Source: Acidobacteriota bacterium (lineage in GTDB: Bacteria > Acidobacteriota > Terriglobia > Bryobacterales > Bryobacteraceae). Taken from it: a stretch of 9,290 bases of DNA. The position numbers and the translations under genes were made by a program. Where the stretch lies: assembly GCA_026394095.1 (NCBI GenBank), contig JAPKYY010000165.1, positions 1 to 9,290 on the forward strand, given 5' to 3'. A model generated the notes under the pieces. It was not told the origin of the DNA and did no database searches. It saw only the letters and a program-made list of their open reading frames with translations. Each line of letters starts with the position of its first letter. Within the stretch, counting starts at the first letter, position 1. This document shows, in pieces, positions 1 to 7,478 of this stretch.

Positions 1-458
1 ACGCCGGCATCGGCGAGGACGACGTCGAGACGGTGCTCGGCGAGTTCGGCGATGAGTTGCTGGGTTGAGCCTTCTTCGCAGATCAGTTGGACAGGCTCGG
101 GCATTACCAAAACCGGCTGGAGGATTCGGTAAGCGATCATCTTTGGAACGAGGTCGGAGATACCTACCAGAAGGCGGCGTGGCCGGCCGCGCGGACGGCC
201 CTTGATTGCGTCCTGGAGTTCGCGGCCGAGGCCGAAGATTTCGTCAGCGTATTGGTAGACGACGTGGCCAACTTCTGTGAGGGCAAGGCCACGTCCGGAT
301 TTGGTGAAAAGCTTTTCGCCAAGGGTCGCTTCGAGCAAACGAAGTTGACCGCTGATGGTGGGCTGGGCGAGGTTGAGCGTCTTGCAGGCTTTGGCGATGC
401 TACCCTGGCGGGCTACGGTCCAGAAGTAGAGCAGGTGGTGGTAGTTCAGCCATTCCAT
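1..458 (-). CDS. nhaR: LysR-type transcriptional regulator, NhaR-like (C-terminus beyond window)
   Basis: This is a DNA-binding transcription factor. The 152 visible residues begin with MEWLNYHHLLYFWTVARQGS and contain the LysR winged helix-turn-helix at about residues 19-40 (SIAKACKTLNLAQPTISGQL). The linker helix and the start of the effector-binding domain follow from about residue 95 (LLVGISDLVPKM). The pattern YHHLLYFWTVARQGS, then GRGLALTEVGHVVYQYADEIF, then EHRLDVVLADAG closely matches what I recall of E. coli NhaR, the regulator of the Na+/H+ antiporter gene nhaA, so I call it NhaR-like; the actual target is unknown. The ATG at 458 gives the usual N-terminus for the family, but no good Shine-Dalgarno precedes it. 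It lies 30 bp downstream of the permease/peptidase gene in the same direction, so read-through from that operon is likely. The reading frame is still open at the window edge, leaving roughly half the protein unseen. Confidence 0.92.
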   Translation of the reverse strand, partial: MEWLNYHHLLYFWTVARQGSIAKACKTLNLAQPTISGQLRLLEATLGEKLFTKSGRGLALTEVGHVVYQYADEIFGLGRELQDAIKGRPRGRPRRLLVGISDLVPKMIAYRILQPVLVMPEPVQLICEEGSTQQLIAELAEHRLDVVLADAG

Positions 459-488
459 AACTTGGAGTTTAGGCTCTTTGCCGTTGGG

Positions 489-3400
489 CTAGCTGATCGT
501 CACCTTCTTCATGTTGTCGCTTGGTACGCGGTCTATCAAGAGGCGCAGAGGGTCGACTCCCGCTTTCTCGGGCTCCTCGTCGACTACGAATTTGTATTGC
601 GCCTTGCCTGACTTCATCTGTACCTTCTCACGATGAAGAACCTTGCCGTAACGCTGGTTCTTTTCGGGTTTGGCAAATGCGCCGATCTCAATGAAGTCGT
701 TCAGCGGAGCTTCTGTTTCTACTCCTTTATCTGAGGCGTAGAACTTCCTGGTTTCGATGTCGATCGTGACGTCGTATTTGCCATCGGCCCGCCTGGTCGC
801 TTTTGCTTCCAGCGTACGGTTACCGAAGAGTGTGATCTCTTCAAAGAGATCACGGATCAGATAGCGAAGATTCTCGGGGGTTTCTTCACGGAAGGCATCG
901 ATCAACACATGTGCCGTCGGATAGGGTGGCTGTGCGTAGGCAAAACGAGCAACAACTTTGCGCAGCGCCCGGTTGACGGCTTCTTCGCCGATCATTTCTT
1001 TGAGGTAGTAGATCACTGCGCTGGCTTTGCGGTAATGGATATAACCCTGCTGAGCCTCCACGCGGATGAGCGGTTGTTCTTTGAGCAACTCGCGGCCACG
1101 AGCACTCAGATAGCGGTCCACTTCATACTCCATGAACTTCCGCATGGTGTTGCGACCATATTGATGCTCCATCACCATCAGGGCTGAGTATTGGGCCAGC
1201 ATTTCGCTCAGCGCGGTAGCGCCCTGCATGTTTGCGCCAACCACCTGATGGGCCCACCACTGGTGCCCCATCTCATGCGCTACGACATAGTTCACCATGT
1301 CGATGTCGTCGGGCTTATCGAGTTTTGCGACGAAGCCAATCGATTCGGAATAGGGCATCGTGCCGGGAAAGGCTTGCGCAAAACTCGCCACTCTGGGGAA
1401 TTCGATGATCCTGGTTTGCTTGTGCATATAGGGGCCGAAGTTTTTCGTGTAGTAATCGATGCTGCGCTCCATTGCGGACATCATCTTCGGTACGTTCCAG
1501 GTATGCTCCGGATGATAGTAAACCTCCATCTGGATGCCGTTGACGGTTTTGCGCTCTACCTGGTAGCGAGCACTCATGAAGCTGTAAAAGTTTAGAGAAT
1601 CCTTGTCGAGCTTGTAGTGGAAGAATCGTCTCCCGCCCTCGGTCCACTCGCGCACCAGAGATCCCGGTGCAATTGCGATCTGATCGGGCGATGTACTGAC
1701 TACGCTTTCGACGCTTACCCAGTCGGAGTTGTTGCTGATGTAGGTGTTCATGCAGTTGGCGGTGCAGTCACGCTCGAGCTTCGGCATCAGGTCTTTCTCT
1801 GGAAGGCCACGCTTCTTGCGCTCATTGCGTTCATCCAGTTCGCCTTCTGGTTGATAACCGATTTGCGGCACAATGCCGCTGTTGAAGAAGGTGCCGTTTT
1901 GTACAATCTGCATCACGCGCACTTCGTCTTCAATGCCTTTGGGTTCGCGCTTGACGGTGTACTTCATGTGGCGTTTTTCGCCGGGCTGCATGGGTGGATC
2001 CAGTTTGTAGATGCGGTAAGAAAGCCGCTTGTCATCCATGCTGAGCTTTGCGCCTTCGAGGTCGACAACAGTCTCAAAATCCCGGTCGACAACAATGTGA
2101 ATCTCTGGAATCGCTTTGGAGGTTTTGTTCTCGATCACCTGATCGCCCCTTAAAGAGAGGCTTCGCTTTTCGGGATAGATGTCGATGTCGTAGCGCACAC
2201 TTTGTACGCGAGGCTGGGGGAGGCCCTGAAACTTCTTGTAGGTCTTCTCGTATTCAGCCCGCATATTAAGCCCAGTCTTTGGGCCAATGACGGTATTGAG
2301 TACCTGGGTGTTGTAGTAGATCCAGCCGGCAATCAAAGCAAAGCATCCGGCGATCGCAATTGCCGGTGTGGTGAGGCGCTTGCGAACGGCCTCTTTGCCG
2401 CGCGGCCACCAGGCAACCGTGAGCGCTGCCAGGAGTAAGCAAAAGACGCCCCAATAGGCGGTAAACCACCACCAGCCCTCAAGGTATGGAGCCATCCCGT
2501 AGAGATCGGAATAAGTATAAGAGGGGCGAGAGCCAAAGCGAACCATCCGTGTGCCGACGTCCAAAGGACGCCAGATGAAGCCCTGAGCTACGACAAAGAT
2601 GATGAAGGCGAAGTAGCCAACGTACTTGTTTGGGCACAAGACGTGGACAAAGAAAGCCAGCACGGTGACCAGGACAAACCAGGAGAAGTCGTAGACAAAG
2701 AGTTCGCTGAGGTAGAGGTCGATCTGGTAGCGGTGGTAGCCGAGCCAGGATTGTGTCGCGATGCCGGTGGCCATCATGAGTGCCTGCATCACGGCCATGA
2801 TTCCGAGCAAAGCGCCGAGTTTTGCGGCATAGCGAACCCAGGTTACCGAGGGAGTGACGTCCTCGATCTCGTCCATGCGGGCATCGCGCTCGCGCCATAC
2901 CAGCAAGCCGGCGTAGTAGGTGATCATCGACATCGAGAAGGCATAGAGCGAGCCCTGAATCACTTCAACGATGAAGTAGGTTACGGGGTGTGTGGAATTG
3001 CCATAGCCTTCTTTGGCCGAGAAGATGATCGACGGGACAGTGTTGAGTAGCGCGGCAGTGAGCAAAACGATAAACGATGTTGTCTTGATCAGGCCAAAGA
3101 ACTCAAAGCGGAAGAGGCCGATCAACTGCTGCCAGGCGCTCTGGTTGCCGGGCCGGTAGTTGACGGAGGGCATTTCGATTTCGATGCGCTGCTCTTTGCT
3201 TTCGGGAGCTGCCGTGCCCTTTTTGTTGCGTTCGGCAAAGCTGAAACGGTAGTAGGTAAAGGCAAGAATGGCTGCGCCCACGCCGAGCCAGAGGAGGCGG
3301 TTCCACAACATCATGCCCTCCCACCACAGCACCTTTGTGTTGCGCTCACTGACCGTCCAGTACTTTGTCATGAAGGTGTAGGGCCTGATGCCGAAGGGAT

Positions 3401-4025
3401 CGAGCATGGCCGAGAGGGTTTCGTTATCGATGTCTTCGGTGAAGACGTCAGATACAGCATAAGCAACCAGCAGGACGAGCATGCCGAGAAAGGACGTCAT
3501 TGTGCTTCGGGTTAAAGAAGCGATGCAGAAGACAATAGCGGCAACGAAGAAGGTGTTGGGGATGGCGAAGGTGACGATGGAGGCAAGGTGGGCTTCCCAA
3601 GAGATGGAGCGCCAGCGCTCGGCATCAATCCAGGGCATGTAGGCAGCCAGAATGACACCAGCAGAGACACCCATCATGGGGATTACCGAGATCAGAGCAG
3701 AGCCGGTAAAGCGACCCATCAGGAAGGGGAACTTCTTGAGGGGAGTGGTGAAGACCATCTGGTGGGTGTTGTACTGGAAGTCGCGCGCGGCGGCTGAGTT
3801 GACGAAGGCTGTCGCCATCAGCATTGTGAAGATGCCGATCAGCCCGTAATAGGTTTGAATCACGAAGGGCGCGTTGCGATAGGTATTGGAGACAGCGGCA
3901 CCGACGACAATTTGATCGCTGCTGGTAGCACCGAAGATCATGGCTCCGATCACGAAGAAGAAAACCCACACCATCATGCTGCGGAGCCAGTAGCGGATTT
4001 CAAAAGCCAGGAGATTGGTAAACAT
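489..4025 (-). CDS. ABC transporter permease fused to M1-family metallopeptidase
   Basis: This 1178-residue membrane protein is an ABC-2-type permease with a C-terminal zinc peptidase domain. About 13 hydrophobic segments are visible (roughly 18-33, 56-78, 108-131, 148-171, 176-194, 243-262, 315-335, 352-377, 401-423, 447-463, 466-484, 519-540, 554-571). They fall into two similar halves starting near 1 and 300, which suggests a duplicated permease. From about 590 to the end comes a soluble M1-like domain with the zinc motif HEMGH at 917-921 and a downstream glutamate at 941. GTMPY at 888-892 stands where M1 enzymes have GAMEN. Tyr998 (IHYRK) is the likely catalytic tyrosine. An odd number of spans and a cytoplasmic N-terminus would put the peptidase outside the membrane. 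The ATG at 4025 has AGGAG six bases upstream. The partner ATPase is the next gene upstream. Substrate, and whether it transports or cleaves peptides, is unknown. Confidence 0.93.
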   Translation of the reverse strand: MFTNLLAFEIRYWLRSMMVWVFFFVIGAMIFGATSSDQIVVGAAVSNTYRNAPFVIQTYYGLIGIFTMLMATAFVNSAAARDFQYNTHQMVFTTPLKKFPFLMGRFTGSALISVIPMMGVSAGVILAAYMPWIDAERWRSISWEAHLASIVTFAIPNTFFVAAIVFCIASLTRSTMTSFLGMLVLLVAYAVSDVFTEDIDNETLSAMLDPFGIRPYTFMTKYWTVSERNTKVLWWEGMMLWNRLLWLGVGAAILAFTYYRFSFAERNKKGTAAPESKEQRIEIEMPSVNYRPGNQSAWQQLIGLFRFEFFGLIKTTSFIVLLTAALLNTVPSIIFSAKEGYGNSTHPVTYFIVEVIQGSLYAFSMSMITYYAGLLVWRERDARMDEIEDVTPSVTWVRYAAKLGALLGIMAVMQALMMATGIATQSWLGYHRYQIDLYLSELFVYDFSWFVLVTVLAFFVHVLCPNKYVGYFAFIIFVVAQGFIWRPLDVGTRMVRFGSRPSYTYSDLYGMAPYLEGWWWFTAYWGVFCLLLAALTVAWWPRGKEAVRKRLTTPAIAIAGCFALIAGWIYYNTQVLNTVIGPKTGLNMRAEYEKTYKKFQGLPQPRVQSVRYDIDIYPEKRSLSLRGDQVIENKTSKAIPEIHIVVDRDFETVVDLEGAKLSMDDKRLSYRIYKLDPPMQPGEKRHMKYTVKREPKGIEDEVRVMQIVQNGTFFNSGIVPQIGYQPEGELDERNERKKRGLPEKDLMPKLERDCTANCMNTYISNNSDWVSVESVVSTSPDQIAIAPGSLVREWTEGGRRFFHYKLDKDSLNFYSFMSARYQVERKTVNGIQMEVYYHPEHTWNVPKMMSAMERSIDYYTKNFGPYMHKQTRIIEFPRVASFAQAFPGTMPYSESIGFVAKLDKPDDIDMVNYVVAHEMGHQWWAHQVVGANMQGATALSEMLAQYSALMVMEHQYGRNTMRKFMEYEVDRYLSARGRELLKEQPLIRVEAQQGYIHYRKASAVIYYLKEMIGEEAVNRALRKVVARFAYAQPPYPTAHVLIDAFREETPENLRYLIRDLFEEITLFGNRTLEAKATRRADGKYDVTIDIETRKFYASDKGVETEAPLNDFIEIGAFAKPEKNQRYGKVLHREKVQMKSGKAQYKFVVDEEPEKAGVDPLRLLIDRVPSDNMKKVTIS

Positions 4026-4031
4026 AATGGG

Positions 4032-4036
4032 CTCCT
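4032..4036 (-). promoter_or_regulatory. Ribosome binding site of the permease/peptidase gene, overlapping the ATPase stop codon
   Basis: On the minus strand the text reads TAGGAGCCCATTATG. AGGAG ends six bases before the ATG at 4025, and its first two bases belong to the TAG stop codon of the ABC ATPase gene. This supports both the chosen start and translational coupling of the two transporter subunits. Confidence 0.7.
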
Positions 4037-4907
4037 AGCTGATCTCGTTGATCTTGGAAAAGAACACGTCTTCGAGGCCGGGTTGCGCTACGGCAAATCC
4101 GTCATCGAGGGGGGTGTCGCTGTAGACATGAATCAAGGGCCGACCGGCGACCATTTTGTTCGAGATGACCTTGTATTGGGCCTCGTAATCTTTGAGTTCT
4201 GACTTGGCGATCTTGCGGCTGTAGATCTTGCCGGCCAGCGACTCTACGGCGGCATCCGGCCCGCCTTCATAGAGAACTTTGCCCTTATGAATGATTGCCA
4301 TTTTGCTGCAGAGCTCCAGCACGTCTTCGACGATGTGGGTGGAGAGGATGACGATGACACTCTCGCCTACCTCAGCGAGCAAGTTGTAGAAGCGGTTGCG
4401 CTCGCCCGGGTCGAGGCCGGCGGTGGGTTCGTCGACGATCAGGAGCTTGGGGTTGCCAATCAGGGCCTGCGCGATTCCGAAGCGCTGACGCATGCCTCCT
4501 GAATAGCTCGATAGTGCTTTCTTGCGGTGCTCAAAGAGATTTACTTTCTGGAGCATTGCCTCGACCAGGGTCTTGCGTTCTCCGCCACTGGTGACGCCTT
4601 TGAGCAGGGCCAGATGGTCGAGCATGTCGGCGGCCGAGATTCTCGGGTAGACGCCGAAGTCTTGCGGCAGATAGCCGAGCCGCTGCCTCACTGCGTCTCT
4701 GTCTTTCAGTACGTCAATGTCGCCCAGCATCACGGAACCGGAGTCTGCCTCTTGCAGAGTTGCGATTGTACGCATGAGAGTTGACTTACCGGCACCGTTT
4801 TGACCAAGCAGGCCATACATTCCTTGCGGCACCGACAGGCTGACATCATCGAGTGCCTTGACGCCGTTTGCGTAGGTTTTCGAGAGATTAGAGATTCGCA
4901 GTTCCAT
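4035..4907 (-). CDS. ABC transporter ATP-binding protein
   Basis: This is the cytoplasmic ATPase that should power the permease/peptidase encoded immediately downstream. The 290-residue protein starting at ATG 4907 carries every ABC motif: Walker A GQNGAGKST at 35-43, Q-loop Gln82 (LGYLPQD), signature SGGMR at 136-140, Walker B LLIVDEP at 155-161 followed by the D-loop, and the H-loop His191 (LSTHIVED). The domain order and the ~75-residue C-terminal extension resemble ATPases of ABC-2 exporters. I chose ATG 4907 (MELRISNLSKTYANG) over the in-frame ATG at 4931 because AGGGG lies five bases before it and the family N-terminus begins there. The gene overlaps the end of the oxidoreductase gene by 20 nt and is separated from the permease gene by 9 nt. 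All catalytic residues are present, so I expect an active ATPase. Confidence 0.95.
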   Translation of the reverse strand: MELRISNLSKTYANGVKALDDVSLSVPQGMYGLLGQNGAGKSTLMRTIATLQEADSGSVMLGDIDVLKDRDAVRQRLGYLPQDFGVYPRISAADMLDHLALLKGVTSGGERKTLVEAMLQKVNLFEHRKKALSSYSGGMRQRFGIAQALIGNPKLLIVDEPTAGLDPGERNRFYNLLAEVGESVIVILSTHIVEDVLELCSKMAIIHKGKVLYEGGPDAAVESLAGKIYSRKIAKSELKDYEAQYKVISNKMVAGRPLIHVYSDTPLDDGFAVAQPGLEDVFFSKINEIS

Positions 4908-5865
4908 GATTTCCCCTGAATACGGATTCAATTGCCAACATGTTCCCTAAAGCATCCTCAATCGAAACGGGTACGGGCCCGTTGTCGAGGATTGCACGGC
5001 TGAAGAGATCTCCCTGGATCGTGTACTGATCGCAGACCGGGAATTCTTCTACTACCCCGCCGGGTTCCACAAAGATGCGGGTGGGTTTATCTGGTGGAGC
5101 GTTGAAGGGGATCTCGATTTCGACCCTGCCTTTGGTTCCAAAGATAATTACGCGCTGATAGGGGTTCAACTGGGTTGAGCAGGAGAAGACACATTGCCCT
5201 TGTGGGTAATCGAGGATCGCGCTGGTGAGGCGGTCTGTGCCGAAGGCGGGGTCGCGGTCTACGCTTGACACTACACGGATTGGTTCCCCGCCAAAGATCA
5301 TTCTCGACAAAGTCACGGGGTAGCAGCCGATGTCCATGAGAGCGCCGCCGCCCATCGTGGCGTTGTTGCGGATATTGACGGGGTCGACGTTGAAATAGCT
5401 GAAGACGCAGGTCATCAGGCGGAGGTCGCCGATTGTTCCTGAGTCGACGATTTGTTTGGCCCTGAGCCATTGCGGGTGTGTCCTGGCCATAAAGGCTTCG
5501 CCGACTTTGACTCCATACTTGTCGCGGGCGGCGATGAGATCCTGAGCCTCGGCGGCGGTGAGCCCAATGGGTTTTTCGCAAAGTACGTGCTTGCCTGCAG
5601 CGGCTGCCTTTACCGACCAGGGCACGTGGAGATCGTTTGGAAGGGGATTGTAGATGGCGTCGACGTTCGGGTCTGCCAGCAGGGCTTCGTAAGTGGAGTG
5701 CAAGGTGGCGATTCCGAGGGCTTCGCAGACGGGCTTTGCCTTGTCGACATTACGCGAAGCCATAGCAACAACCTCGGAGCAGGTGCCGAGTTGCATAGCG
5801 GGGATTACCTTCTCTCTGGCGATTTTTGCATTGCCGAGCACTCCCCAACGGATCTTCTTTGCCAT
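4888..5865 (-). CDS. Gfo/Idh/MocA family NAD(P)-dependent oxidoreductase
   Basis: This is a 325-residue Rossmann-fold dehydrogenase of the type that oxidises or reduces sugars, inositols and related polyols using NAD(P). The nucleotide-binding strand-turn-helix is at residues 7-16 (WGVLGNAKIA). EKP at 97-99 carries the family's conserved lysine (Lys98), and the C-terminal alpha/beta domain includes GGGALMDIGCYP at 172-183. The protein has no signal peptide and should be cytoplasmic. It resembles the xylose dehydrogenase/dihydrodiol dehydrogenase branch, but the substrate cannot be read from sequence. I chose ATG 5865 because GAGG precedes it by six bases; ATG 5877, four codons upstream, is the alternative and has no such site. 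It is the first gene of the minus-strand block and overlaps the ABC ATPase gene by 20 nt. Whether its metabolic role is linked to the transporter or simply shares a transcript is unclear. Confidence 0.93.
   Translation of the reverse strand: MAKKIRWGVLGNAKIAREKVIPAMQLGTCSEVVAMASRNVDKAKPVCEALGIATLHSTYEALLADPNVDAIYNPLPNDLHVPWSVKAAAAGKHVLCEKPIGLTAAEAQDLIAARDKYGVKVGEAFMARTHPQWLRAKQIVDSGTIGDLRLMTCVFSYFNVDPVNIRNNATMGGGALMDIGCYPVTLSRMIFGGEPIRVVSSVDRDPAFGTDRLTSAILDYPQGQCVFSCSTQLNPYQRVIIFGTKGRVEIEIPFNAPPDKPTRIFVEPGGVVEEFPVCDQYTIQGDLFSRAILDNGPVPVSIEDALGNMLAIESVFRGNHGTANL
4913..4917 (-). promoter_or_regulatory. Ribosome binding site deciding the ABC ATPase start
   Basis: AGGGG on the minus strand sits five bases upstream of ATG 4907, while the alternative ATG at 4931 has no comparable site. 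The motif lies inside the last codons of the oxidoreductase gene, consistent with coupled translation. Confidence 0.65.
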
Positions 5866-5871
5866 CACAAA

Positions 5872-5875
5872 CCTC
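5872..5875 (-). promoter_or_regulatory. Ribosome binding site deciding the Gfo/Idh/MocA start
   Basis: GAGG on the minus strand lies six bases before ATG 5865 and overlaps the last base of the alternative ATG at 5877. It favours the downstream start. It also lies in the 23-bp gap shared with the divergent aat gene. Confidence 0.5.
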
Positions 5876-5888
5876 ATAGACTGAATCA

Positions 5889-6497
5889 GTGGACGTAATT
5901 CGCGTAACGGAACATCTCGATCCGCGCGAGGTTCTTGAAGGTTATCGCAAAGGGATCTTCCCTATGGGCTACATGGATGCCAAAGTTTACTCGTGGCACT
6001 TGCCGGAGAAGCGTGGAATCCTGCCGCTCGAAGACTTTCATGCCTCCAGCAGCCTCAGGCGAACCCTCAAGCAGAGGCGCTTCACGGTTAGTTTTGATAC
6101 GGCCTTTGAGGAGGTGATGCGGGCTTGCGCCAGCCGTGGCGAAGAGGATCCTGAAGAGACCTGGATTACGGAGCGCTTCGTTGAGGTCTATTCGCAACTG
6201 CATCGCGAGGGTCATGCGCATTCGGTTGAAGTATGGGTTGACGGCAAACTCGCCGGGGGAACATACGGCATCCATCTTGGGGGCGCTTTCTTTGCCGAGT
6301 CGAAGTTTCATACAGTGCGCGATATGTCGAAGGTTGCACTGGCGAGCCTGGTTGCCCGGCTTCGCGAGAGGGACTTTCAACTGCTGGACGTTCAATACTG
6401 GACACCTCATCTCAACCAGTTCGGCGTTGCCGAAGTGGATCGTAACGAATACTATTGGAAGCTGCGTGAGGCGCTCAAGCTGGATCGGACTTTCTAA
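5889..6497 (+). CDS. aat: Leucyl/phenylalanyl-tRNA--protein transferase
   Basis: This cytoplasmic enzyme transfers leucine or phenylalanine from aminoacyl-tRNA to the N-terminal Arg or Lys of proteins, marking them for ClpS/ClpAP-type degradation (bacterial N-end rule). The 202-residue protein shows the family path in order: YRKGIFPMGY near the N-terminus, YSWHLPEKRGILP, TWITERFVEVYSQLH, AHSVEVWVDGKLAGGTYGI, AESKF (Glu137), SKVAL, LLDVQ (Asp167 and Gln169, matching the D-x-Q pair proposed as catalytic in E. coli Aat), and HLNQFGVAEV. Two normally firm motifs deviate: ESMF reads ESKF (Lys139), and the ASK motif reads MSK (Met146). Translation must begin at GTG 5889, because an in-frame stop lies at 5877-5879 and no other start precedes the conserved core. 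No Shine-Dalgarno is visible. The protein is slightly shorter than the 234-residue E. coli protein. Its stop overlaps the next start as TAATG. Confidence 0.95.
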   Translation: MDVIRVTEHLDPREVLEGYRKGIFPMGYMDAKVYSWHLPEKRGILPLEDFHASSSLRRTLKQRRFTVSFDTAFEEVMRACASRGEEDPEETWITERFVEVYSQLHREGHAHSVEVWVDGKLAGGTYGIHLGGAFFAESKFHTVRDMSKVALASLVARLRERDFQLLDVQYWTPHLNQFGVAEVDRNEYYWKLREALKLDRTF

Positions 6498-7456
6498 TGC
6501 AACGGCTTATCAGCATTCCTTTTATACTCTTTTCGGCACTCTGCCTTTGGAATAGTTTGGCTGACTTCTGGGCTGCTTACCGGACACGAGTGGTGCAGGC
6601 CTCAGTAATCGCCAGTAAGTTGAAGATCGACTGGGGGCACCCGGATTCAGAATCTGGGGAAGAACCTCTTTATACACTCAGCGTTGACTTGAAGGCGGAT
6701 GACGGCTCTGGCAGAACCTTCAGCTGGGAAGGAGATGCTGGCCGTGCGATGTACCCCGAGGAAGCTCTCGATGAGTTTGAGCGCTGGCAGCCTGGCCGCA
6801 AACATAGTGTCGGCATGCTGCGAGGGAATGCAAAAGAGATCAGGCTGGATCAGATGGAATCGAATCCGGAAGTGGGCAAGGGGGTTGGCTGGCTCTTTGG
6901 ATTCTGTTTTTCAGCTATCACTGCTCTTGCCTCTCTTGTGGCCGTAAACATGGATTCAAAGCCGCACCCGCGACTGGCATTTATGAAGGGCTTTGGGGTT
7001 TGGACCGTCTTTCTTGCGTTTGGACTCATGCCATTGCTGGGATCGTTTGCTTTCGCCTGGGGAATGAGCCAGAAGCTCAATACCTGGAAACCAGTTGTTG
7101 CACGTAAAGTGGGGGAGCAGAGACCATTCGATACTTCGAAACCAATCGCCAACGTGGAGATCACGAGCAAGGCAATGGTGGCGCTAGCTGAGAAGCCCTA
7201 CAATCGAATCGAATTCAACTGGAAGGGGCAGACGCTTCATGGCGGCATCGGGCCCTGGCGCGGCACTTATGACACTGGCACTCTTGCAGCAGGGGATAAC
7301 TACTATTTTGTTGGTTCTCCGAATGACCGTTGGGAGATTGCGCCCAGCCTGAGCTGGCGTGAGGACTTTGGTGTCCCATTTGGGATCCTGCTTTTTTTTG
7401 GCCTGGCCTTTACCGGGGCGAGCCTGATAGTGAAGCGAAGTGAGCGCAGCTTCTGA
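6497..7456 (+). CDS. DUF3592-like integral membrane protein
   Basis: This 319-residue protein has no assigned function. Hydrophobic segments lie at about 4-23, 129-151, 165-188 and 291-312. They leave two soluble beta-rich segments (about 30-125 and 195-288), which would lie on the same side of the membrane, probably outside. Each segment starts just after a transmembrane helix with a short Val/Ala stretch (VVQASVIASK and KPVVARKV) and ends before the next one. This TM-domain-TM repeated layout, together with the style of the first segment, resembles DUF3592 membrane proteins. The assignment rests on layout rather than on any catalytic motif, and I see none. The ATG at 6497 shares its A with the aat stop (TAATG), so it is probably translated by re-initiation after aat. 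It ends 22 bp before galM. Confidence 0.72.
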   Translation: MQRLISIPFILFSALCLWNSLADFWAAYRTRVVQASVIASKLKIDWGHPDSESGEEPLYTLSVDLKADDGSGRTFSWEGDAGRAMYPEEALDEFERWQPGRKHSVGMLRGNAKEIRLDQMESNPEVGKGVGWLFGFCFSAITALASLVAVNMDSKPHPRLAFMKGFGVWTVFLAFGLMPLLGSFAFAWGMSQKLNTWKPVVARKVGEQRPFDTSKPIANVEITSKAMVALAEKPYNRIEFNWKGQTLHGGIGPWRGTYDTGTLAAGDNYYFVGSPNDRWEIAPSLSWREDFGVPFGILLFFGLAFTGASLIVKRSERSF

Positions 7457-7478
7457 AAGTTCTGATAGAGTCGAATCG

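Noticed and set aside
459..488. Terminator between the peptidase gene and the LysR gene
   Set aside because: The 30-bp gap contains no stable inverted repeat followed by a T-run on the minus strand.
87..611. Open frame of 174 codons on the plus strand
   Set aside because: It lies antisense to the LysR gene and the end of the peptidase gene, both of which have clear family matches; its own product shows no recognisable motif.
1191..2153. Plus-strand open frames of 134 and 178 codons across the peptidase domain
   Set aside because: They are antisense shadows of the M1 domain, with His/Val-rich compositions typical of reversed coding sequence and no motifs.
4907..4931. Upstream ATG 4931 as the ABC ATPase start
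   Set aside because: It adds eight residues not typical of the family and lacks a ribosome site, while ATG 4907 has AGGGG at good spacing.
5855..5890. Possible plus-strand -35-like TTGCCA followed 17 bp later by TGAATC, as a promoter for aat
   Set aside because: The -10 candidate matches the consensus poorly and promoter consensus in this lineage is uncertain, so it is not supported.
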